This document shows positions 1 to 8,389 of a DNA stretch of 64,000 nucleotides, piece by piece. The position numbers and the translations under genes were made by a program. Origin of the DNA: Lenzites betulinus (Eukaryota > Basidiomycota > Agaricomycetes > Polyporales > Polyporaceae). The stretch lies in the NCBI GenBank assembly GCA_022264855.1, contig JABYQU010000027.1:62001-126000 (forward strand), read 5' to 3'. How positions within the stretch are numbered: the stretch's first letter is position 1; every line of letters begins with the position of its first letter. Below the pieces are notes generated by a model. It ran no database searches. It worked only from the letters and a program-made list of their open reading frames with translations, and was not told where the DNA came from.

Positions 1-422
1 TCCGTCTTCTGCAGGACTCGAGCGAGCATGTCCGCCAGATCCCATGTCAGGAGGGAATCACGCCCCTGCTCGGAATGGAGCTCCGAGTCAAACTCCTGTT
101 CAAATTCATCGCGGTTCGCGAAGATACCGCCTTCATAGTACGTGTATGGGCCGAAGAGGTCGTCCGGTATCTCGATTGAGAGTCGTCTCAGGAGTGGTGC
201 GCGGGTAACGATGTCCCCAAACATGAATGCGCAGAACGAACGCAGCGCGAACGGCGTGCGGACCACCACTCCGTGCGCAAACAGAGGTGTGACCCCCGCC
301 CTCCGAAGGGTCTTGCATGTGCTCATCAGCAATATCACGTCCGCTTGGTCCTGCATATGCTCGAACAGATAGAGCAGGATGTCGTGGCTGAGACGGGGCC
401 GAGATAAGTAGGCGGACGTCAT
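1..422 (-). CDS. F-box-like protein A, N-terminal part (cut by window edge)
   Basis: The frame is open from an ATG at 420-422 down to base 1, so only the first 140 codons are in the window. Residues ~8-50 have an F-box-like pattern (RPRLSHDILLYLFEHMQ, then a TCKTLRR helix end). F-box proteins usually link a target to an SCF ubiquitin ligase; that role is inferred. The sequence is close to the F-box gene at 19336-21009, and the similarity continues into the 5' flank to about base 680. In the flank an upstream ATG frame is open in the 19-kb copy but closed here by a stop, which supports the downstream ATG as the true start in both. This gene sits at the outer end of the left arm of an inverted duplication, so the duplication may continue beyond the window. 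Confidence 0.7.
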   Translation of the reverse strand, partial: MTSAYLSRPRLSHDILLYLFEHMQDQADVILLMSTCKTLRRAGVTPLFAHGVVVRTPFALRSFCAFMFGDIVTRAPLLRRLSIEIPDDLFGPYTYYEGGIFANRDEFEQEFDSELHSEQGRDSLLTWDLADMLARVLQKT

Positions 423-693
423 ACTGCGGCGTATGACGGGCGAAGGCGAAGTAGATACCTGTAAGTTGAGGTCAGATGGATAGTTCATATCTGTAAACAG
501 CTAGGAAAACGGGGGCGTTACCGGGGGCAACGACGCAGGGAGTTGCGCCATTTCCTTCGAGTCTTTGCCGACAGCGGCATGCGTTGTAGGAGTCATGAAT
601 ATGTCCGGTGGCTCGCGAGAGTGCTGGTTGAGTTGTGAGTTCGACCAAACTGAAGTGACGGAAGATAATTGTAGTAGGACAACCCTGACATCT

Positions 694-778
694 GTACAGC
701 CCTGTGGCTGAGTGGTTTATGTGTATCACTCTTACTTAGGCTTTTTCAGCAGGTCCGGTGTTCAATTCCGCTGGCTGC
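694..778 (+). pseudogene. tRNA-like relic
   Basis: A-box-like TGGCTGAGTGG and B-box-like GTGTTCAATTCC elements are correctly spaced. A 5-bp end pairing (CAGCC with GGCTG) and a short T-run downstream complete the resemblance. The T stem does not pair and no clean anticodon arm forms, so this is probably a decayed tRNA or a tRNA-derived fragment rather than a working gene. Confidence 0.3.
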
Positions 779-838
779 GTGTTCTTTTCGTGGCTGCAAC
801 TACAATAGACGCCCACCTCGCCGTGACTGCAACTGCAG

Positions 839-887
839 ATAGGCGCCTGCGTCTCGCGCGTCAGTGGCTGTGCCAAACGGCGCCTAT
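839..887. repeat. Short inverted repeat
   Basis: ATAGGCGCC at 839-847 is repeated as its reverse complement at 879-887, with a 31-nt loop. The same AGGCGCC word recurs at 44.6-44.95 kb and near 52.07 kb. No function is evident. Confidence 0.4.
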
Positions 888-1051
888 TTGGCCTTAAACC
901 GCTGAAGTTGCAACTACCGCTATTTATTACACCTAGAATGTTGCAACAACTGTTGTATACTCTACCATTCTTCGAAATGCATTTGCCTGATTTCATTTAC
1001 ATCAGACATCAAATCGTCCCATAGAACTCAAACACTGCAGTCCGTGCTATT

Positions 1052-2638
1052 ATGTCTGGCAAACCACCTCTCAACGACGACATCCTCGTCGAAGTTCTGC
1101 ACCACATCCAGCGTCAATCTGACGTGGCGAGGATGATGCGCACGTGCAAAATCCTTTGGCAAAGTGGAGCAAAAGCGTTACTCGCTCACGGAGTCGTAGT
1201 CACAAATCCGCCCTCCCTGGGCTCATTCTGCACCTTCATGCTCAGCAACATCGCGGCTCGTGCGCCACATCTACGCCAATTTCACTTCGACATGCCATTT
1301 GTCCTAAAGAAATGGTTATGGGGTTCGGACTGGAGCAAGGTCAGAGACGAAGACGAAAAGTATGAATATATGCCATTGTATGAAGACGAAGACGAAGACG
1401 AGATGCATTCCTTGACGTTTCTGCCAAGAGCATTTGCCGGTATGCTTGCACAAGTCCTACACAAGACCGTGAATCTCCAGGATCTTACCATTGTTTCGTG
1501 CGAGAGGCTCATTACCCTGGACAACAACGCCAAATTTTCCGAGGCCATCATCGCTCTCCGACACCTCCGCCGCTTCCGAATGGAGTCCGTTGGGGTCGCC
1601 ACCGCAGAGGTTCTGAAGGCCATGGCGTCTCCGCTGGTTGAGCTCCATCTCGGATACTTCTGGGATGGCTGTATCCCATCTGCCGGACTCTTCTCGCTGG
1701 CAGAACATCACGCCTCGACCCTCGAAAAGCTCAGCGCAGAGGATTTCTCACTCGACAAGAAAGTCACAACGACGTTTCCTCGTGTCCGTGCGCTCGCTCT
1801 CCGCGACTGTAGCATAGAGGGTATCACCGTGCTCCATGAGGCATTCCCCGGCCTCCGATCTCTTGAGGTGTCTGGTACAACTGCACGGTACTATGACAAT
1901 GGTAGAGCACGGGGGCTAGAGCGCACCCAACCATGGGGGGAACTCGACCGCTTGTGCGGTGACACCGACTCGCTGTACGTGCTGGGTCGATGTCCTCGCG
2001 CCCAGACCCTCGAGGTTACGGTATGCCGCTTTGAACCCTGGGAAGGGCGGTGCCACCGATTGGATACTGTGATTTCGGAGACCCGTCCTACCCGCTTAGT
2101 GCTGCGTCACTGGTCCGATAGGGCGTTCCCCGTCAGGCATATCTCCCACGGCCTTCTCCCCCTCGAGGGATCGATGCAGATCACGCACCTCGTGTTGAGC
2201 CTGGAGCCCACACATCTGCAGGGCACCGCCGATGAATTCATGGTGCGTAAATGGGTCTTGTTGCTTATTCCGTACCGGTGTTTGACGCAAGAGACACAGT
2301 CAGCACTCACTGAACTACTACGCCGTCAATCATTCAAGTTCTTGATGGTCCGCCTACGATATGAAGATCCAACCGACGGGGAAGAGAGCGAGGGCGAGGG
2401 CGATACAGGCCGCTACGAGATCGTCAAGGCTCTCTCACATCCCCGGGAGGACGTCCTCCGCCAGCTGTTCGAGGCTAGTCCGGCGCTCGCTGATGTCGTT
2501 CTGAATGTCGCGGGCAAAGGTTACAATCTATGGACACTCCACGCCGAAACCGGCAGGCTCCAGCTGCAGCCGCTCGAAAGGGCGGCGGGGCGTGCACTCG
2601 CGCGCGGCGAAGATATTGTCCTGAAGAGAGACTTGTGA
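1052..2638 (+). CDS. F-box-like protein B, 509 aa
   Basis: Two exons, 1052-2242 and 2300-2638. The frame is also open through the 57-nt intron (GTGCGT...CACAG). It was removed because the other family members in this window have an intron at the same place; the 45.6-kb relic's is also 57 nt, and in the 19-kb copy the intron ends in an in-frame stop. The N-terminus (LNDDILVEVLHHIQ...MMRTCKIL) fits an F-box. The rest looks like degenerate leucine-rich repeats, expected to bind substrates, although no clean repeat register can be drawn. An acidic stretch (residues ~100-120, rich in Asp/Glu) follows the first repeats. It is transcribed divergently from F-box A. A decayed copy lies at 18.2-18.5 kb in the mirror arm and a second relic at 45.3-46.0 kb. 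Confidence 0.75.
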   Translation: MSGKPPLNDDILVEVLHHIQRQSDVARMMRTCKILWQSGAKALLAHGVVVTNPPSLGSFCTFMLSNIAARAPHLRQFHFDMPFVLKKWLWGSDWSKVRDEDEKYEYMPLYEDEDEDEMHSLTFLPRAFAGMLAQVLHKTVNLQDLTIVSCERLITLDNNAKFSEAIIALRHLRRFRMESVGVATAEVLKAMASPLVELHLGYFWDGCIPSAGLFSLAEHHASTLEKLSAEDFSLDKKVTTTFPRVRALALRDCSIEGITVLHEAFPGLRSLEVSGTTARYYDNGRARGLERTQPWGELDRLCGDTDSLYVLGRCPRAQTLEVTVCRFEPWEGRCHRLDTVISETRPTRLVLRHWSDRAFPVRHISHGLLPLEGSMQITHLVLSLEPTHLQGTADEFMVRKWVLLLIPYRCLTQETQSALTELLRRQSFKFLMVRLRYEDPTDGEESEGEGDTGRYEIVKALSHPREDVLRQLFEASPALADVVLNVAGKGYNLWTLHAETGRLQLQPLERAAGRALARGEDIVLKRDL

Positions 2639-3200
2639 GTTCGTTTCAGCGATACTCAGTGCTGGTGTTACTCAACGTGAGTCACCTCGGATCTCTTTCG
2701 GAGGATATAAACATGTACTGAGGATGTTCCACTCTTTCTACAGTTACGCTACTCGCTGAGGAGAAAGGCGTGATTGATGAATGAACACAGCGACTACAAA
2801 TCGGCGGTCACTCTCCTAGTAGATTGTTGTGGTATAAAATACTCAGCCCACCCCGTTTCGGCTGTATCACACACGCCCTCCTTATCGTCGCCCGCTATTT
2901 CAAACCGACGGCGATGGCCAGGGAAGACATAAATCTATTATCTTAGGAATCTGTCTTCTCCGAGTCGCTAACCAATTAGCTTTCTTCAAATTCACCCAGT
3001 CCTAGGTCACCGACTCCACAAAGTACTCTCAAGCGCAACAAGGTTGCTAACGCCCGTATCACTAGATCGCATGTGGCACAATCATCGATATGCTGTTTGC
3101 GCTCTTATACTCCATTCCGGCACGTCCTTCTGACAGTTCTTGCAGGCGCCACAAGGATCATAAACCTCACTCTACTAGCTCGCATATGTCGATCCCTCCC
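2639..3200. other. Intergenic, convergent 3' ends
   Basis: 3' flanks of F-box B and the isochorismatase-like gene. About 140 bp near 2930-3070 match the mirror arm (17870-18010). No gene seen. Confidence 0.5.
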
Positions 3201-4051
3201 CTACAAGCCCGAAGGCGTACCGCTCGATATCGCCGCGTCGTGCGCACGCGCCAAGAACCCGTACTCCGGCAAGTACCTGTCGACATTTTTGGCTCATAAG
3301 CCCCAAGACACAAGACAGGAAGAAACACGCACGTGTCGAAGAACGGCATCATTTCCGGGGTGCCAGGCGTGTTGCGCCAGTCGCGCATGAGCTCGCAAGC
3401 GACCGCGAACATCGACAGGACGTGCACCCCCGCGGCGCGCATGCGGTCGTTCGCGTCCTGCGCGGTCTTCGCGTCGAACGTGCCCGACGCGTCACTGTTC
3501 GCGAAGACCGTGTACCCGGCGTCCCGAAGCGAGAGCGCGAGGAACGTCGTGCAGACCTGTGCGCGCGGAACCAGGTGTGTCAGCCCGATCCTTGTACCGA
3601 CAGTGTGCGTGTCAGTGGTGAGTGCGGGACGTACGTCGGTCGTGATACCGGCCATGATCACTTGCTTTTTGCCGGTGGCCTGGACGGCAGCGCGGAAGTC
3701 GGCGTTGTCCCACGCGTCGACCTCGCCCTGCCTCTTGATGAGGGGTGCGTTAGGGTGCATCTCGAGCACCTCCTTCGGGAGCGGCCCGTTAGCCCCTACA
3801 CCGCGCAGTCCAAGCTTAGCTCCCCATGTCTCCAAGGAGAAAATGTATCCTAAGCTATGCTCACCGGTCTGGGCGCTGGTGGTCATGACTGTCGGAAGGT
3901 CGAAGATCTTGCCGAGCGCGGCGTGCGCGAGGATGTTGCTCTTCACATCCGTGGGCGTCGAGTCACGGACGAGCTGGTAGAGGCCCTCCTGGTGGTCGAC
4001 GATGAGGAGAACGGCGTTGTTCTTGTCGAGTCGTTCGTACTTGAAAGCCAT
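3201..4051 (-). CDS. Isochorismatase-family cysteine hydrolase, copy 1, 215 aa
   Basis: Exons (transcription order) 4051-3865, 3795-3635, 3556-3333 and 3276-3201; introns 69, 78 and 56 nt. Two introns are multiples of three, so an unspliced frame runs through but inserts non-family sequence. The product is a complete small alpha/beta/alpha hydrolase of YcaC type. LLIVDHQEG carries the catalytic Asp (residue 19), a basic KR pair sits at 83-84, and GITTDVCTTF carries the nucleophile Cys118, assembled across an intron. The usual substrates of such enzymes are small amides or are unknown; the substrate here cannot be inferred. A 5'UTR intron is likely just upstream (GTAAGA to TTGCACAG, about 4060-4105). 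The copy at 17004-17844 has the same exon lengths (187, 161, 224, 76 nt). Confidence 0.9.
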
Positions 4052-4202
4052 TTTGAGGGTATGCTGTGCAAGGTAAACAACCTTCCATAAACAAACCCAA
4101 AGCGATATCTTACGTGAGTGCAAGAGGTTGGTGTATGGCACGAGTAAAGGGAGACGAGGATAGTGTTCGCTGCCTGCCATACGAAAACGTCCTCAACGAC
4201 CT

Positions 4203-4208
4203 TTTATA
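4203..4208 (-). promoter_or_regulatory. TATA box of isochorismatase copy 1
   Basis: TATAAA on the minus strand, about 150 bp before the ATG, with a 5'UTR intron between. The same TATAAAxGGTCG context is at 16841 in front of copy 2, so the promoter was duplicated with the gene. Confidence 0.7.
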
Positions 4209-5526
4209 CCCTTTCGCACCTCCGCGCTCTGTCCTTGAACAGTCCTCTCAATACTGACATCAACGACCTCTTCCTTCCTCCAGCCAATCACACCGGCCGC
4301 CCGCCCCAATCCGCTCCCAATCCACGCTCGCCGCCACAGACAGCAATCGAGCCCGCCAATCCCTAGCACGCCGTCCTCACGCCGTCCCGCCTTCCCAAAG
4401 AGCCCTCACGCCAACCACACCCGCCACTCGAAGCCCGCACAGCTGTCTCCCGCTCCAGCGCGTGCTGATCGTGCGCGACGCAGAAGCCCGCCCGGGTCCG
4501 CCGTGCCTGGTCACGGCGCTCGTCGATAACGCGCCGTCGTCGCGGTCCCTGCGCGCAAGCTTCTGCAGTTCAACGAAGAGCGCAAGAGGGAACGCGGAAG
4601 GGGTCACGGGAGGCTCTCGCCAAGCCGTCAAGTTCGGTCTTTAGGAGGGCCAATCTTCTCTGGCACACCAACACCGTGACGCTTAGGACGAACCACCGCC
4701 CATGTTCCCCTCGCTATTGGTCGGCTGGTCGGGACGTCGTAGCCTTGGACCCAAAAGCAGATAGGACACGAGCAGCCACTATCGCTCAAACCCTTATTCA
4801 AATTGGTAGCTACTTTGCCAGGTGCAGTGACGACCGCCCGCGGCCCATCCGCCTCCGCTCGAACTCATGATTCGCTGCGGAGCGCGGGCTTTGCAATTCG
4901 CTCGCCGTGTCGTGCCCGCGAAGATCCCGACGAGCGAATCAGCGCTGCCTACGGACAATTGTCAATAGCACGGATGCTGAACAGTGCCGGCACTTCGTAC
5001 TGTGGTGTAACGTGTTCGCCCTCCGGCGTGCCTGCATAGACACATAAAGGGCGCAATTAAGCGTTGCTTCTTGACATCGATAGCATACCTTTGGCTGGGA
5101 AGTACGCATTTACTTACGTGTTGCCGTGATCAGGGTAGTCTTCACGTTTGCATAACGCCATCTGGAGGCGGAGCATGTGCTCTATCTCCCATCTCAGGCC
5201 GAGGGTGCGTCGGTCTGGAAATCTCGAGTCGTGTGGTTCTTGTTATTCGGACAACTCAAACGCAACGCACGATGATCCAAGTCGTACCGGTCATTATAGA
5301 AGATAAGTATAGATACATGTACACTGCAAGTCTCGTCATATCGATATCGCAGATCCTCATTCATAGCCCTCCTAATCGAGATGTCGTAGAGTAGCGCGCG
5401 CGGGGTCGGGGTCGTCCAGTCATGAGTCAGATTGCTTTCCTCGTGAAATCGTTTGGGCAGGTGGGAAGTAGTATGGACAGAAGTTGGCGGTACGTCCGGG
5501 AAGGGGGGACACGGGTTGCACGTAGC
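4209..5526. other. Intergenic
   Basis: To about 4640 this is duplicated sequence shared with 16440-16760, including a frame that aligns with a possible small protein on the mirror arm but has no start codon here. From 4640 to 5526 the sequence is lower in GC and I see no gene. Confidence 0.45.
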
Positions 5527-8268
5527 TCAATGCGCCGCGTTCGATTTTACGCTGGGCGCCGCACTGCTGGCTGGCGCAGCAGCGGCCTTGCTCGTCGTCG
5601 CCTCGGGCTCCGGCTGGCCCACGAGCGCCTTCGTCGCATCCGACCGGAACGCGAGCTGCACATACACCTCCTCCACGCGGCTGCACACACACACAACCAC
5701 ATCAGCATCCAGCATCCTTTGCAAACACCACCCAAAAAGAGCAGACAGACTCACCACGCCGCGCCGTTGCTCATGACCTTCATCTGCGCGTCCGCCGCGC
5801 GCTGCGCCGTCTCCGTTGCAGGCGGCAAGCTCACATCAAACACCGCGAGGATATGCGCATAATGGCTGAAGAGCAGCGCGTCCGCGAGGAAGCGCCCCGG
5901 GCACGTCCTGCGCCCGAACCCGAACGCGAACTGCATCGGGGCGAGCAGGTCCGTGCGCAGCGTCGGCGCGCCGCCGCTCTCGTCGAGCCAGCGCGCGGGC
6001 GTGAACGCCTCGGGGTCCGGGAAGAGCGCGGGGTCGCGCGAGATCGCCCAGTTGTTCGCCATGAGCGTCGCGCCCTTCGGGATCACGAAGCCCTCGTACG
6101 TGTCGTCCTCGTTCACCTCGCGCGTAACTGCGCAAGCGTGTCTTCCGCGTCAGCGCTGTTCCTGTTTCTGGCGCGAGAGAGGGAGGGAGGGAGAGGGAGG
6201 GACTTACTGACGGGGGCGATGGAGACCCAGCGGAGGACCTCGGAGAGCACGGCGTCGACGAACGGGAGGCGCGCGCGGTCCGCCATCGTGGGCAGGCGCG
6301 TCCCGCCCGTCACGCCGTCGACCTCCGCCTGCGCGCGCCGCTGCAGCTCGGGGAACTTCGCCATCGCGAGCAGGAACGTGAGCGTCGCGGACTCGGTCGC
6401 GAGCATGCCCCCTGTGTGGCGCGCGCGTCAGCGAGCGGTTCAAATTCGGGCTCGGGCGGACCGGGGCCGGGGAGGCGACACAGAAATGGAAATAATGGGG
6501 AATGCAGATCGCTGCGGGCACTCGCACGCGAAGACGAAGACGAAGACGGGGAAGGAGGAAGGGAAGGGGAAGGCGCGGAGCGAAACGTACCCGCGTTCAT
6601 CGTCACCGCGATCATCTTCGAGCGGTCGTCCATCGCCTTCTCGCCCGACGCCGCGATGAGATTCGACATCACCGAGTCGTTCCCCGCCGCCTGTCACGCA
6701 CGCGCACGAACGCAGGTCAGTTTCCGCGCGCCTGTACAAGAATGGAAGGAAGCGGACGCGCCTTGCCCTGCTGCGCGAGCTGCACCGTCGCGTCCGCGGT
6801 CTCGTGCAGGTTCTTCTTCCACTTCGCGCCGAGCTTCAGGAGCGGGCCCGCGACGGGCACCCACGTCGGCAGCGACGCAACTACACCCGCAAGCACCGAG
6901 TGAGCAGCGCGCGCGGCGATAGAACGAGGGAGAGGGGAAAGGGAAAGGGACGCACGGAAGGGGAGGACGTCGAGCTTCTGGAACTTGTCCCCGAGCACGT
7001 CCGCGGCGAAGTGCGCGAGGTCGTTCATGCGCGTGAGGATCGTGTCGCCCGCTTTTGCCTCGTACCCCGTCGACACCTTCAGGAACACGTGTCCGAGCGA
7101 GCTGTATCGCGCATCAGCACTGGCTCCGCGAGCGCGCGGGGAGAAGGGAAAGGACGCACTCGTCAATGAGGCGCGTGAGGTCCGCGCACGCGAGGTCGCC
7201 CGCGAGCGCCTGGAGGAAGCGGCGCGAGGAGCGCTCGTAGTCGGTGTTGTACGCGGGGACGGCGCCGGGCCCGACCTCGAGGTGGAACTGCTTGCGCGCG
7301 TTGTCGAACACGTCGCCCGGGTTCATGAACGGCAGGGTCATCGTCAGATCGGACCTGCGCGCGCATCGTGCATCAGTACTCAGTACGCGCACATCCCCAA
7401 TGCCCATGTGCATTGTGCATTGTGCATTGTGCAGTGTGCAGGGGCAGGGGGGCGTCTCACAGGTCAGACATCTTGCGCGGGGGCTTGGACGAGTAGCGCT
7501 CGACCTGCTTGTTGAAGAGCGCGTCGATCGCCTTGTGCGAGTTGAGCACGATGAGCGTCGTGTTGAGCACATGGAGCGTGTTCACGTCGCCTGGGTGGGA
7601 GCGATACGGTCAGCAAAGTCGCCTTTGGGGGAACACTGGCAGGTCCGGTCGGCCTCGGGACGAGACATGTCGCCATGCGTCCGCCCGTGTTTCTGGGCGT
7701 CGGCGCGATGTCTGAGGTCGCCACGACGCGTCCTGCTGCCCGCGCGCGGCCAACAGATGTCGATGAACATGCGCGATCGCTCTCGTGCTGCGCATCTCCG
7801 TCGCGCTGGCTTCGGTCGTGCAAGCTGTCCCCCAACCTCCATCTGTGCTTGCAACGTTGAGGTGCCACAGGTTGCTTGCACCGACCAAGCCGTCGGCGAA
7901 CATGGGCGGAGGTGCTCAGCGCGGATCGACTGCCGCGCGCTCCCGACATCGAGAGACAGGAACACAGCGGGTGAGACAGGCACTGGCTGGCCCGATCGCG
8001 CAGCCACAACCCGGCTCCGTCTGCGCCGCTCCGAGCGAAGACGTTCAAGCCTTCCACCATGCTTGCCGTGTCCCAGGAGTTCGAAAGGCGGTGGGGGAGG
8101 GCAAGGACAGACAGACAGCCAAGCAAAGTACGCACCGTATTTCTTGGAGATCTCGTGGAACCAGACCCACTGCTCCGTGCTCGGAATCTGCGTGAGGTTT
8201 CCGAGGATGGGCAGGCCGGGGGGGCCAGGCGGGAGGTGCTTCGAGCGCGACGCAAAGAGGGGCGACAT
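5527..8268 (-). CDS. Cytochrome P450, 525 aa, no N-terminal membrane anchor
   Basis: Nine exons: 8268-8136, 7590-7461, 7354-7160, 7101-6956, 6880-6738, 6690-6591, 6411-6208, 6127-5755, 5680-5527. Introns 2-8 are 47-179 nt; intron 1 is 545 nt. P450 landmarks in order: proline-rich hinge PPGPPGLP at residues ~13-20, helix K ExxR (Glu340/Arg343), the PERF-like region FTPARW, and the heme loop FGFGRRTCPGR with Cys426 as thiolate ligand. The I-helix reads AGGMLATES instead of the usual AGxDT. Fungal microsomal P450s normally start with ~20 hydrophobic residues. Here the hinge starts 12 residues after the Met, and no in-frame start lies upstream before a stop. The fold resembles the fungal multi-gene P450s used in secondary metabolism or xenobiotic oxidation; the substrate is unknown. 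It lies between the two arms of the inverted duplication. Confidence 0.88.
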
Positions 8269-8381
8269 GGCGGCGATATGTGGTGGGCGAGTGCTGCTGC
8301 TGCGCCGGGTAGGATCTGCAGAGGGGCGAGCGGAGACGAGCAGAGGGCGGCGGGGAGCACGGAAGAGCCAGAGTCGGCGCG

Positions 8382-8389
8382 ATATATAT
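8382..8389 (-). promoter_or_regulatory. TATA box of the P450
   Basis: TATATATC on the minus strand, about 115 bp before the ATG. Its position supports the annotated start and leaves no room for an upstream exon encoding a membrane anchor. Confidence 0.55.

Larger units (their letters stand above)
423..1051. other. Intergenic, between divergent F-box genes A and B
   Basis: This holds the 5' flank of F-box A (to about 680, duplicated near 19080-19335), a tRNA-like relic and a small inverted repeat. No protein gene was seen. It must contain the promoters of both flanking genes, but no clear TATA box was found. Confidence 0.5.
1..4640. repeat. Left arm of an inverted segmental duplication
   Basis: The order F-box A (-), F-box B (+), isochorismatase-like gene (-) is repeated in mirror image at ~16440-19755. 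The similarity is not limited to exons. The 3' flanks of the two hydrolase genes align (about 2930-3070 against the reverse complement of about 17870-18010, sharing the block CTTCTCCGAGTCGC). The promoters align (TATAAA followed by GGTCG). An upstream block also aligns (shared AATCCACGCTCGCCGC near 4320 and 16710). The boundaries are approximate; the inner limit near 4640 is where similarity fades by eye. Confidence 0.75.

Noticed and set aside
2243..2299. F-box B as a single-exon 528-aa gene
   Set aside because: The same site is an intron in the two relatives that retain it; 57 nt with GT-AG ends.
3167..4180. Isochorismatase gene read as one 337-aa unspliced ORF
   Set aside because: It would include three introns and 43 residues upstream of the family start; the paralogue confirms the spliced structure.
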